The notes beneath the pieces are model-generated. The model saw nothing but the letters and a program-made list of their open reading frames with translations. It did not search any database and was not told the DNA's origin. The translations under genes were made by a program, and so were the position numbers. Source: Macrocystis pyrifera (lineage: Eukaryota > Sar > Phaeophyceae > Laminariales > Laminariaceae). From it: 64,000 nucleotides of DNA. Each line of letters begins with the position of its first letter. Positions within the stretch are counted from its first letter, which is position 1. This document shows positions 46,401 to 56,076 of this stretch, one piece after another. The DNA is taken from the NCBI GenBank assembly GCA_031763025.1, contig JASSKH010000005.1, positions 16,334,128 through 16,398,127 of the forward strand, given 5' to 3'.

Positions 46401-47609
46401 GTGGAGCAGGGAGGCGCCGCTAGGAGTGCCACAGAAAGCCGCCACACCGAGGGGGGTAGGGATGCCGCGCTAGCGGGACATGTGGAGATCCCTCAGGCAA
46501 GGCCCAGTACCGCCTCTGCAACATTTGCGGCGGCAACGTCTCCTAGATCAGCTGGAAGCGCATTGCCCTCGCTCGAGGGCGGCCAAGGTGGAATGGGGGC
46601 AAACTTTAGAGGTTCCTGTCCAAGTGCTGCGCGGCCTCTGCCTCCGGCGGCAGAAACGACACCGCTGGGAGGAGAAGCTCTGGCGTCGGAGGGCGACTCG
46701 CGGATAAGGGGGCAGGTAGATCGGGGAAATGCTGCTGTAGTAGCCATGGAAAACCTTCAAACATCCAGAGACAGGGATGTCACGCCATCGGGACGCTTGA
46801 GGGTGCCCATGACACCATCCGGCGCCACCCCAACAACACCTGGAGATACTTCCTCTGAACCTGGTAGCGCAGCCAGGGAGGGGGGTGGCACAAGAGGCGG
46901 ACGGGGCCGACCGCGGGGGCCTGGGAGGGGGTCACGAGCGAGAAGCACTGGGAGAGGGGCCGTCACGAATCGGGAAAGAATCCCTCGACCCGGCGGCAGT
47001 GAGCCGCCCTCGGCCCCTGAACCGAGAGGAGGCAGCGAGTCGCCCTCGACTCCTGGATCGAGAGGGGGCAGCGAGCCTCGTTCGGATCCTGGATCGAGAG
47101 GGAGCGATGGTGAAGAGAGAGAACTCCCCAGGGAAGGAGAAGGTAGCGGGGGGGGAGGATCAGCATCGGGGAGCGCAGGGCGACTCCGTGCATTCATTGG
47201 CGCCAGTCAAGACGGCGTGATGTGCGGGGGATGCCGATCGGCAATCGCTCGGGGGCACCGAGTGGTAGGGCTGCCGTGTGGAAACCAGCACGTTATGCAC
47301 GCGCGGTGTGTGGTGGAAGCTATCCGAAGGAGTGGGTCACACGCACAACTCATTTGCGCTACACGAGGGTGCATGGCCCGCCATGGGAGACGGGAATCAC
47401 TTGAGGCAGCAGTTCAGGCTGATCCTGGACTCCGTGTTACGGTCGCAGGACTTGGAGGAAGGCAGGACAACAACTACGATGAACGGAGGGAAGAGCTTTG
47501 CTACCCGTGGGACCAGGATTCGTTAGGAATAGCAGGGCCACTAGATGATGTTCTCTTGAACAGCTCCAACAACGTTTCATCACCGTGGTTAAGGTACAGC
47601 CGGGGCTAG
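46401..47609 (+). CDS. LINE ORF1 part: low-complexity region and RING-H2-like finger
   Basis: The frame opens after a TAA at 46389 with no early ATG; the first in-frame ATG is at 46593. The central part is rich in Gly, Ser, Pro, Arg and Glu with a repeating PSAPEPRGGSESPSTPGSRG-like pattern. Near codons 274-320 a cysteine/histidine array reads C-x2-C-x14-C-x3-H-x2-H-x2-C-x15-C-x4-C, close to a RING-H2 finger. It might bind nucleic acid or act as a ubiquitin ligase; neither is shown. The frame ends at 47609, overlapping the next frame by 61 nt. R2-type elements normally have one ORF, so this may be the N-terminal part of a single frameshifted protein. Confidence 0.7.
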   Translation: MEQGGAARSATESRHTEGGRDAALAGHVEIPQARPSTASATFAAATSPRSAGSALPSLEGGQGGMGANFRGSCPSAARPLPPAAETTPLGGEALASEGDSRIRGQVDRGNAAVVAMENLQTSRDRDVTPSGRLRVPMTPSGATPTTPGDTSSEPGSAAREGGGTRGGRGRPRGPGRGSRARSTGRGAVTNRERIPRPGGSEPPSAPEPRGGSESPSTPGSRGGSEPRSDPGSRGSDGEERELPREGEGSGGGGSASGSAGRLRAFIGASQDGVMCGGCRSAIARGHRVVGLPCGNQHVMHARCVVEAIRRSGSHAQLICATRGCMARHGRRESLEAAVQADPGLRVTVAGLGGRQDNNYDERREELCYPWDQDSLGIAGPLDDVLLNSSNNVSSPWLRYSRG

Positions 47610-50600
47610 CTACTGTCCACGCCAAGCTTCTCACCCACGTGCTCGGTCTCCTGAACCACGCCCTTGGAGCGCATTGGCCAAACAGACACTCAGAGACGCC
47701 GAGGTCGCTCCTGAGGGCCATTAAGCTGTGGTACATCGTGCCAGCACTGCTACACTCGCAGGACAGCCGCGTGAAGCGACGCGAGAGATTCGCGTCCGTC
47801 GAACGTGGTGACATCACGCTTATTCTCCCGTGGTTGATGGAGTACACCAGCCGAGCATCGACACGGCTTAGGGGCCCAACCTACGAAGCCACATACGCGG
47901 CTAAGTACGAGAGAGCGTCGTCAGCCTGTCGCCACTCGGGCGGGGTGTCAGTAGCAGCACGCTGTCTTCTCGCGGAAGCGCGAGCGCCCGGCAACGAGGT
48001 GACATGGGAGCGGGTGAAAGCCAAATTTCCGGGGGAAGATCGTGCCTCCATCTCCGAGTCGGCAGCGGCCGCGGTGGCAGCAAGCTCCACGGAACCGGAG
48101 GAAGGAAGTGTTCCCAACTGGCGTCCAGAGCAAGAGTTCGATTCGCAGGTGGCCCTCGACGTCATCAACTCACGAAATGCGTTATCAGGCGCGGGGAGTG
48201 ACGGTCTACGCTTCTCACACCTGCAGTCGGTCATCAGGACCGGCTTCGGTCGCGAGAAGTTTGGAGCTAGCATCGAGGCCTTTTGGAGGCGGATCTTCGA
48301 CGACTCCGGTGCATTCCCGCCGGAATTCTGGAAGCTCTTCTTGCAGTCCAACCTCACTGCCTTGGGGGAAAAATGTCGCCCCGTATGTGTAGGTATGACA
48401 TGGAGACATCTTCTAGCAGCCGGGACTATGCGGCAGTGGCGGCCACGGCTGGAAGAGATTAATCGTGAGGCAAGACAGTTTGGGGTAGGGGTTCGAGGGG
48501 GGGTGGAGCAGGTAGCTCTACGCGCCCGGGTGCACCATGAGTCAAGAAACTGGCTCATCCCAACCGACTGTTCCAACACCTTCAATACTGTAAAGCGGAC
48601 GGCAGTACTTGCCGAGGCGGCCACTTGCGTGCCCGCGCTCACGCCGTTCATTGCTAAATGCTACGGCGAGAGGCCCGCCCCTACGTTCTTCCAGATGGAC
48701 TCGGGGGAGCGGCGTAAAATTGACTGCTCCAGTGGAGTGCAGCAAGGGGATGCCATGGGCCCGGCGCTGTTCTGCATGCCACTGCTGCCAATACTCAAAC
48801 GGGTCCGTGAGGAGTTTGAACACCGGGGTGTTGAAGCCTTTGCTTACCTCGATGACATCAGCATCGGTATATCAGAGATTACAACGGACACGGTGAGAGT
48901 AGTGCCCTTTCTCCAGCACGAGCTGTGCGAAATAGGCGTTGCAATTAACCCCAGCAAGACGGTTGCTTTGCCTCCAAAAGGGCATGTGCCTACGTCGGAA
49001 GAGATAGCACTTCTGGGGGGCATAGGTGTCCGCATTGCGGAAGGGGGTGGGGTAAAGGTGGTTGGCGTGCCCATAGGCACTGATGCATTCGCGGTGAACA
49101 GCGCCGTCGAGATAGTCCGAGATGGGGGAGCAGAGCAACTCGCGCGCATCCTGCCGCGTATGCCGGACAAACAGTCGGCGAACCTCATCGCCACCAGTTC
49201 AATGGTGAAGCGGACCTCCTACATTGAGCGGGTAATGGACCCGGAGCTGTCACTACCCGCGTGTCAGCGGGCAGACAATAGCGCAATATGGATGCTCGAG
49301 CGCCTTCTCGAGCTTCCAGGGATAGCGGACGAATCGCCGTTCTTTGCGGACGGATGCCCGGCGAACCGGTTGACGCTACAGCCCCACCAGAAAGCGCAGG
49401 CGAGCCTCTCCACAGGGGCCGGGGGGTTTGGACTGTCATCGGCTGAATCAAGGAGAATGTCAGCGTCCATCGGGAGCTTAGTGGCGACGGTGCCAGAGGT
49501 CCTTGCCGACCTCTCCGGTCCATTGGGGGGAAAAGTCCGAAGGGAGTTGCCCAATTCGGACCTCGTTCGCCGCATATGGAGTAGCGTCAGGGACCTCCGT
49601 GACATCCATGGGGTATCGGAGGAGGCAATGGCGAACGTGGTCCCGGAAAGCTGGCGGAACAGGGCGTTTCGCGCGAACGAGGGAGGAGTCTCAGAGCAGT
49701 CTGATATGGAGGCATTGCCATCACATGAAGCCCAAACGATCAGCTCCCACAAAGCGCAGCACAAGCTGGGGCAGCAGGTAAACCGGGTACGGTACCAACG
49801 GTACGTTGCGTCTCTGGACCAGCTCCCCGAGGCAGCAGGCCCGTCGAGTCGGAACGACGTGTCCGGGGGAATCGAAACCAGAGATCTTGCCAAGGCTCGG
49901 CAACGGAGCCTATCGGGACCAGGCGCTGTCGCCTGTTTGAGGGCAAGGCCTGTGGACACGGCACGAATCATACCGGCTTCGGAGTTCGTGTCTATGGGAC
50001 GGCGCTTTCTGGGAATGGAGGAGCCCATAGCGACGAGGTGCCCCTGCTGCGAAGCGACGGATGTCACCACGCGTCACGCGCGCACATGCCACCGAGCAGG
50101 CGCGCAGGTAAACCAGCATCAGCCGCTAGTCCACGCGCTGTCCCGCACGTTCAAGCGGTTGTCCATCCGCCATCAAACGGAAAGCGGAGCGCCCTTCAAC
50201 GCCGACAGAAACCTCCGCATGGATATAGTGATCGAGAGGGGAGGCCTCCGAGACGCTACGTCGTCAGAGTACCGTAACAAGGCGATACTCCTCGACATCA
50301 CGCACGCAGACCCCCAAGCGAGAGTCCACATGCGAGCTGGCAGCGCTGATCGAGACGGATCAGCTGCCTCCACTTCCGAGGCGCGAAAGCGCAACCACTA
50401 CGCTCGTGCAGGACAAGTGTCCTTCGACGAGCGCAGCCATAAACTTGTCACCCTCGCGGTGGAAAGTTTTGGACGCCTCGGGAAGAAAGGCAGCGATTTC
50501 ATTGACCAGCTGGCAACGAGCATCATCGGAGGAACGGACGGGGGATCTCTAGCAAGAAAAGGGGTTTGTAAGGAGCATCTTTTCCAGATCATATCGGTGA

Positions 50601-50725
50601 CCACCAGGTCGCGATCTCGCGCCGGGTGCACCGATATAAGCTCGCCCTGCGAGACCGCCAGGCCGCCAGGGGGAGAAGAGAGGAGGAGGGAGGACTACTC
50701 CCAATGGCGTGGGGATGGAATGTAG
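47549..50725 (+). CDS. LINE reverse transcriptase with CCHC finger and restriction-like endonuclease
   Basis: Open from just after TGA at 47546 to a stop ending at 50725, without an ATG near the start. Motifs: SGAGSDGLRFSHLQS; motif A LIPTDCSNTFNTVKR (catalytic Asp); motif B SSGVQQGDAMGPALF; motif C FAYLDDI, with YLDD at about 48845, carrying the two other catalytic Asp; motif D GVAINPSKT; motif E-like KVVGVPIG. From about 50040 a CPCC...H...C finger (C-x2-C-x8-H-x3-C) is followed by the endonuclease segment LRMDIVIERGG ... KAILLDITHADP, fitting the PD-(D/E)xK-like core. The protein replicates the element by target-primed reverse transcription. All key residues are present and there are no internal stops, so the copy is fairly young. 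Confidence 0.9.
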   Translation, partial: CSLEQLQQRFITVVKVQPGLATVHAKLLTHVLGLLNHALGAHWPNRHSETPRSLLRAIKLWYIVPALLHSQDSRVKRRERFASVERGDITLILPWLMEYTSRASTRLRGPTYEATYAAKYERASSACRHSGGVSVAARCLLAEARAPGNEVTWERVKAKFPGEDRASISESAAAAVAASSTEPEEGSVPNWRPEQEFDSQVALDVINSRNALSGAGSDGLRFSHLQSVIRTGFGREKFGASIEAFWRRIFDDSGAFPPEFWKLFLQSNLTALGEKCRPVCVGMTWRHLLAAGTMRQWRPRLEEINREARQFGVGVRGGVEQVALRARVHHESRNWLIPTDCSNTFNTVKRTAVLAEAATCVPALTPFIAKCYGERPAPTFFQMDSGERRKIDCSSGVQQGDAMGPALFCMPLLPILKRVREEFEHRGVEAFAYLDDISIGISEITTDTVRVVPFLQHELCEIGVAINPSKTVALPPKGHVPTSEEIALLGGIGVRIAEGGGVKVVGVPIGTDAFAVNSAVEIVRDGGAEQLARILPRMPDKQSANLIATSSMVKRTSYIERVMDPELSLPACQRADNSAIWMLERLLELPGIADESPFFADGCPANRLTLQPHQKAQASLSTGAGGFGLSSAESRRMSASIGSLVATVPEVLADLSGPLGGKVRRELPNSDLVRRIWSSVRDLRDIHGVSEEAMANVVPESWRNRAFRANEGGVSEQSDMEALPSHEAQTISSHKAQHKLGQQVNRVRYQRYVASLDQLPEAAGPSSRNDVSGGIETRDLAKARQRSLSGPGAVACLRARPVDTARIIPASEFVSMGRRFLGMEEPIATRCPCCEATDVTTRHARTCHRAGAQVNQHQPLVHALSRTFKRLSIRHQTESGAPFNADRNLRMDIVIERGGLRDATSSEYRNKAILLDITHADPQARVHMRAGSADRDGSAASTSEARKRNHYARAGQVSFDERSHKLVTLAVESFGRLGKKGSDFIDQLATSIIGGTDGGSLARKGVCKEHLFQIISVTTRSRSRAGCTDISSPCETARPPGGEERRREDYSQWRGDGM

Positions 50726-50929
50726 ATGCGGAGTAGGACGCAGGGCGTATAGATACATAGTCGGTGAAAATATATCGGTAAAAGGTAGTACGTATTCAAT
50801 TGAGTATACGCAAGGAAGGAGAAAAGGTTGGATAAAATTGAGGGTGTTCGACGAATTATGTTAGTTTTTTCATCTTGAATGAATAACGCCCTGCACATTG
50901 TCAGAAGGCAAATAATGAAAAAAATAGGT

Positions 50930-51061
50930 GTCATCCCTGATACTTTGGGTAATGCTATTTGCGACACCGGTGTCGTAATTTCTTATTTGCGACACGTCAT
51001 CCCTAATACTTTGGGTAATGCTATTTGCGACACCGGTGTCGTAATTTCTTATTTGCGACAC
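50930..51061. repeat. Two tandem 66-bp units with a perfect 12-bp palindrome
   Basis: Unit GTCATCCCTGATACTTTGGG through GACACCGGTGTC to TTGCGACAC, repeated with one visible difference (GAT/AAT). GACACCGGTGTC is self-complementary and flanked by TTGCGACAC copies. It lies just after the LINE 3' end and could be part of its 3' UTR or of the target. Confidence 0.9.
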
Positions 51062-51660
51062 CGCGTCACGTTCGCGGCACATACCTCAGATACCCTAATA
51101 CTTTACGTGCGTCCCCTTTTATATATATATCCGGACCAGACGTGCTTACTGCGAGCTCGCATTCGAACAATCACAAACGCAGGACGAGACTCTACGGAAT
51201 AACGCCAAGAATCGGCAAAAATACGAAAAATATATGAAAACGAACAAAATCAGGCGAAAAAAAAAATCGATAAATCAAACGAAAAAAAAATGCACAATAA
51301 TTCAAACTGAGCGAGATTATCGCAAAAAACGAATAAAAACGACGAAAAAAAAAAACTCGAAATTGGGGGTGAACATCGTGACAACTACCACTGCCGCACG
51401 TGTAAATGGATATTCTACATGCACACGCACGTGTACGTACTCTAAGTTTCGTGTAGTAGTGCTGTCTTGTGTTGATAGAACACAACAGGTAAAAAAAGTG
51501 CACACCCACGTGTACATGTGTGTAAGTTTCGTGTAGGGTGTTGTACGTGTAGTGCTGTCTTTTGTTGAGATAACAGGTAGAAAAATACAGCAATTAATTG
51601 TCCGGAGTGTCCATTTTATAATAAGGCCACTTGTAAAATTCGGTAAAAATGGAAGATAGA

Positions 51661-51747
51661 CGAGACGTATTACGCAGCTTGCAAAGTTGAGTATCAACTA
51701 TTTAATCAGTCGAACTCACAGCTGACGTATTTCAAAAGTTATAAATA
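51661..51747 (-). repeat. CAGCTGACGTATT module, complete copy
   Basis: CGAGACGTATTACGCAGCTT, GTTGAGTATCAACTATTTAA and CGAACTCACAGCTGACGTAT, followed by TATAAATA at 51740. This is the reference copy for the family. Confidence 0.7.
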
Positions 51748-52059
51748 AGGCCAGCAATTTCTCGTCCGACAATCTGCGGCATGAAGAAAGAGTTTCGTTG
51801 TCCATCGCTCATAAAAAATCCCCAGAGAGAAAGGCTGAAGGGAAACAAGAATTATTTCCAAGACAAAAAAGGCCGACTGCGACAAGAGAAGATTTAAACG
51901 GCCCACGACAACAACGGCCTATAACAACAAAGAAAGGACGACACACAACCCACCTTTCTACACCAGGTCGAAACAAGACAAGAGTGATACTACTGACTTC
52001 CCCGTACCTACAACCCGCGGTACCTTTTTTGCATCCAAGCACAGGTCACCCCATAGCGT

Positions 52060-52090
52060 TCGGGTTCGGGTTAGGGTTGGGGTCGGGTGG
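52060..52090 (+). repeat. Telomere-like patch, G-rich orientation
   Basis: CGGGTTCGGGTTAGGGTTGG, then GGTCGGGTGG: degenerate TTAGGG repeats. Confidence 0.6.
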
Positions 52091-52717
52091 TCAGCGTATA
52101 CTGTATGAGCATGCCTGGTATCTCCTGCTATCACTTTTCCTTAAAACCCACCCAAGGAACAATAAATAGCGGCAACAGCAGCATCGTAATGGTGAATATT
52201 ATGTACGTCGCGAGAGAATTTCCATCCCTCCGTCCAAGCTTGTATTAATTGGAAACAGCAGGGCCACCCTTGGACCTGCTCTACAATTTTTGATTGGGGG
52301 AAAACCCTTGGTCGACATTGATTAGTCGTCACCCGGAACCAACCGTGATATGTGCTGCTGCTGCATGGTTTGATATACATGGTATTCACACAGTCATGAG
52401 TGCGTGCAAATGCTTTGTACTTTTTTTTTGAGTGCACAAGAGCTTTGTACTGTTTGTACGAAGGCACAAGCAACCGTCTTTAAATCGTGAGGTAAGCTCC
52501 GTGCATTGGTTGCATCTCCTCGGACCGTCTTTGATTACCTCCGGTTTTGTGGAGACGACTTGAAGCAGCAAATATCAGCTACTACTTTAGCTGCAGTTCC
52601 CACGTCGCTGGGAATATCTCGTGGAGGAATGTTCCAACAATCGTGTCGCGTAACAACCATACATACATACCTAGATTCGTACTTGGCAAGGAATGCAGTT
52701 TTCTGCCGTGATTAACT

Positions 52718-52930
52718 GCCATGCATCGCCAGATCAATCGGTACCTTTTCTTCGACGTTTTCTTCGCCGTCTCTTGCAGCAAGTTGCAACGAACGCCGTT
52801 CATACTTGTCCCTGTATTTCGTCTCCCCGAATTCGGAAAATAAATAATTATTCACTCTCTCTCTTTTTTTTTTTTCCTTTCTATTTAATATCCTCCGGTA
52901 GATTGGTAAAAATAAAGCATCAAATCCCTT
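52718..52930 (+). repeat. Duplicated segment J, copy 1
   Basis: ACTGCCATGCATCGCCAGAT, CTCTTGCAGCAAGTTGCAAC, and ATATCCTCCGGTAGATTGGT before AAATAAAG. It matches 53337-53605 in the same order. Confidence 0.75.
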
Positions 52931-53135
52931 TTCCCTGTTTGTTTTTTTTTGCACACTCCTTGGATGATGAGTATTTCAGAGAGTTCTCCGCCGGCTCTGC
53001 CAACAGCCGGTGCGGATCCCTTCCCACCCACCCACGAGTCGCCCACCCAAGCCTAGACTTAGCGGCGGGGGGCCATCAAGGGAGAGGCTTCCCGAACTTC
53101 TGAGGTAGATGTACATTATTATTGTATTTTTTCGC

Positions 53136-53208
53136 GACATGCCGTGGCATGCCGTGGCACTACCTGCGGCAAAAAACCTTCCACGGCATCTTCCACGGCA
53201 TACCATGG
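53136..53208. repeat. GCCGTGGCA / CCACGGCAT inverted cluster
   Basis: GACATGCCGTGGCATGCCGTGG is followed within 30 bp by CCACGGCATCTTCCACGGCA. It can fold into a hairpin directly beside the telomere-like patch. Confidence 0.8.
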
Positions 53209-53213
53209 AACCG

Positions 53214-53254
53214 TAACCCTAACCCTAACCCTGACCCCAACCCAAACCCTAACC
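53214..53254 (+). repeat. Telomere-like patch, C-rich orientation
   Basis: TAACCCTAACCCTAACCCTG followed by degenerate CCCTAA units. Confidence 0.8.
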
Positions 53255-53336
53255 TAGGTGCCGTGGACATTGAGGTATTAGATAGACGCTACTACTATTA
53301 ATAGTACGAAATTACTTTACAACCGCAGCTTCAGAG

Positions 53337-53605
53337 TAACTGCCACGCATCGCCAGATCGATCCGGTCGTTTTTTTCGCCCTCTCTTGCAGCAACTTGTA
53401 ACGCACGTCGTTCATGCTTGTTGCCGAAATCAGTAACCTTCTCGACCGTCCAATTCCACAAGTGCACTTGTGGTCTCGCAAACGGATTCAGAAAAAGTGT
53501 CTGTCCGATGAGGATCACTCTATGGTCACCTGCGGACAAAGTTCTTTCGATTTTTTTTAATATATATATATATTCTCCGGCGGATTGGTGAAAATAAAGT
53601 TAAAG
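53337..53605 (+). repeat. Duplicated segment J, copy 2
   Basis: ACTGCCACGCATCGCCAGAT, CTCTTGCAGCAACTTGTAAC, and TTCTCCGGCGGATTGGTGAA. Lies 620 bp after copy 1, with telomere-like repeats and an inverted GCCGTGGCA cluster between. Confidence 0.75.
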
Positions 53606-53639
53606 CTCACCACATTTCCACGTTCCAAACGGCTACGCC

Positions 53640-53800
53640 CATGCCGCACGCATCGGGTCGACGCCCTCGCGGAGGCAATCGACATGGTCCAAACCACACC
53701 TCATCGGGTATCCTGTGTGTGAAGTTATCAGAGTTGATTTCCAGCATCTGAAACGGGGTCACGAAACGAGCAGCAGCAATCAATCGCTCGCCCGAGGCCA
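53640..53800 (+). repeat. Duplicated segment G, copy 1
   Basis: GACGCCCTCGCGGAGGCAAT, GGTCCAAACCACACCTCATC, GAGTTGATTTCCAGCATCTG. Copies at 53945-54105 and 63115-63225. Confidence 0.8.
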
Positions 53801-53944
53801 GCGGAAAAGTTGTTTGTCTACTCTATTTTCAAGTGGAATAGGGTTGGATGAAATCCATTTTGGTACGGTGCTCGTACGAGCCATCAGTGGCACAGCAGTG
53901 GCATAGGCTTTCCTCCATCCCTCCCTCCTTCCTTTCAAAACGAC

Positions 53945-54105
53945 TGCGCCCATGCCGCACGCATCAGGTCAAAGCCCTCGCGGAGGAGATCGTCATGGTC
54001 CAAACCACACCTCATCGAGTGCCCTGTGTATGGAGGTATCAGAGTTGACTTCCAGCATTTTAAACGGGGTCACGCGACGAGCAGCAGCAATCGCTCGCTC
54101 GATTT
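53945..54105 (+). repeat. Duplicated segment G, copy 2
   Basis: AAAGCCCTCGCGGAGGAGAT, GGTCCAAACCACACCTCATC, GAGTTGACTTCCAGCATTTT. Confidence 0.8.
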
Positions 54106-54111
54106 CGATAT

Positions 54112-54660
54112 AGATTGTTTGGTTCTGGACTACCCTTCTTTGCTATTCTTAAAAAAAAAAAACACGTCAGCTGTGAGTTCAACCAATCGGGCGATACTCA
54201 ACTTTGCAAACTGCATTCGAACGGTTCGCGGGTTTTCCATTAATTTCCCTGCGATTGACTACTGGCCGGTGTATTTGTGGGACGAGTGATCGTTAGATGC
54301 GGACCTCAAACGCGTTCTAGTGACGTATTCATGTCACTACCTTTTTACCACGTACTTTCACGGATATTATTATTATTATGCTTGCCATCCGACAATGTGT
54401 AATGTTGTTCTAAAAAAGACTAACAGAAAGTGAAGAACTCCAGAACAAAAGCGTGGCATGGATATTCGTACGAATGTTCTTTAATATTTGTAGGACTGGT
54501 GATCGTTGCAGCGTTGCCTCTGCCGGAAATGCTGTCCCGATATTCGTGATCACCCTCTGCATGGGGAGTAGAAAAGCGAGGGGGTGGGGGTTGGTTGAGG
54601 ATTGGGGTGCTGCATCGTTTATAGCGGTTGTCATGTGGTAGCTCTTATCAGGTATTGTTT
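54112..54660 (+). repeat. Duplicated segment F, copy with insertion
   Basis: Matches 63480-63800: GACGAGTGATCGTTAGATGC, TACCACGTACTTTCACGGAT, GGTGATCGTTGCAGCGTTGC and GGGGGTTGGTTGAGGATTGG. About 123 bp (54148-54270) are extra here; they start with a run of A and carry the CAGCTGTGAGTT module. Confidence 0.8.
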
Positions 54661-54706
54661 GGTCCTGGATCACCTTCTTTGATATTTGTGGGATGGGCGA
54701 TGGTTA

Positions 54707-56072
54707 TGTGAAGACGGGAGCGGAGATATTAGCTGGCAAGAGGCACAGGGATGTCGATGTTGGATAGAACACGCTGCTTGTAGCTCACGAACTTCTTATT
54801 GTTGCTCCATTAGTGAGTTGAGGGAAAGAGAGAACTCGAGTGGGCGAGGAGGGCATCGTCGGGGACACAACCCGATCCAGACGTTGACCAAAACTAACCT
54901 GTATGCAGATACAGTCTATCGGGACGTTGTCATACAGAAGATTCCCAACTTATAACAGAATGTTCTCTACTGGAACATTGTTACACATAAGTTTCCCAGA
55001 CTTATAACATAATGTTCTGCTCACAAAGGGGTGTCTGAACTGGCTGCACTGCATATCCCCAAATAGCTACGTATACCTGTAACCATATACGATTTAGAGC
55101 TACGTGCACCCATATAAGATGCGTCTACGGGTATACCTGGTATTCTCAAGGCGCTATGTGCAACCATATAAGGTTCGCCTACGAGTTAACGCGTTACTAT
55201 ACGATGCATATGCTACCCATCACATTAGCCCACCCTGGATAGTCATTCACGCAGATCATACGACGATAAAAGATGATGACCATATCATCCCGACTTTTGG
55301 AAGAGAGATCGAAGATGCGGCTGTTCAACACAGAGATGAGGTGATATATCTACGCCACATCTCGTAGCGAGGCTTCTACGCCTCACTCAAGAAATAGGCA
55401 ACACATGTGATTTTTTTTTTTACTTGGAACTAAAAAATAAAAAGCCTCTCATGATGCTCACAGGGTGACAAGAGTCGGGGAGGGTAGAAGAAGCCCGTGA
55501 GAAGCAAGTGCGTCTAGCTCAGCGGCGACCAGTCCTGCCGACGACGCCAAATGTGAAGAGGGGAGCAGAGATATAAGCTGGTAAGGGGCACAAAGATGTT
55601 GATACTGCGTAGAGCACGCTGCTTGTAGTTCACGAACTTCTTATTATTGCTCCACAAGTAAGTTGAGGGAAAGGGAGAACTCGAGTGGGCGAGGAGGGCA
55701 TCGTCGGGGACGCATCGCGATCCACGTTGACCAAAACTAACTTGTACGCAGATACAGTCTATTGCGACGTTTTCATACAGAAGATTCCCAAACTATAACA
55801 GAATGTTCTCTACCGAGACGTTGTCACACAGAAGTTTCCCAGACTTGTTCTTCTTTCAAAGAGAATGTCTGAACTGGCTTCACTAAACATTCCCAAAGAG
55901 CTACGAATGACCATACAAGATTCGCCTGCAGATACATTCCTAAAGAGTTACGTGCAACCATATAAGATCCGTTTCAGGTATACCTGGTATTCTCAAGAGG
56001 CTATGTGCAACCATATAAGGTTCGCCTACGAGTTGATGCGTTCCCAGACGATGGATATGCTACTCCATCACA
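54707..56072. mobile_element. Miniature LTR retrotransposon (TRIM-like)
   Basis: Direct repeats 54707-55224 and 55552-56072 both start TGTGAAGA and end CATCACA (TG...CA) and enclose only 327 bp. GTTA at 54703-54706 and 56073-56076 is a 4-bp target duplication. The inner part can encode a short peptide HIIPTFGREIEDAAVQHRD ending at a stop, possibly the end of a lost pol. No primer-binding site is obvious. Confidence 0.75.
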
Positions 56073-56076
56073 GTTA

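Larger units (their letters stand above)
46391..50860 (+). mobile_element. Non-LTR retrotransposon (RLE-type LINE), nearly complete
   Basis: Two overlapping open frames encode, in order, a low-complexity region, a RING-H2-like finger, reverse transcriptase, a CCHC finger and a restriction-like endonuclease. Reverse transcriptase with a C-terminal CCHC and endonuclease is the plan of R2/NeSL/CRE-type LINEs, which often integrate site-specifically. Boundaries are approximate: I found no target duplication and no poly-A tail. Confidence 0.85.

Noticed and set aside
49264-50070. 268-codon minus-strand frame
   Set aside because: Antisense shadow of the LINE reverse transcriptase ORF, which has clear catalytic motifs on the plus strand.
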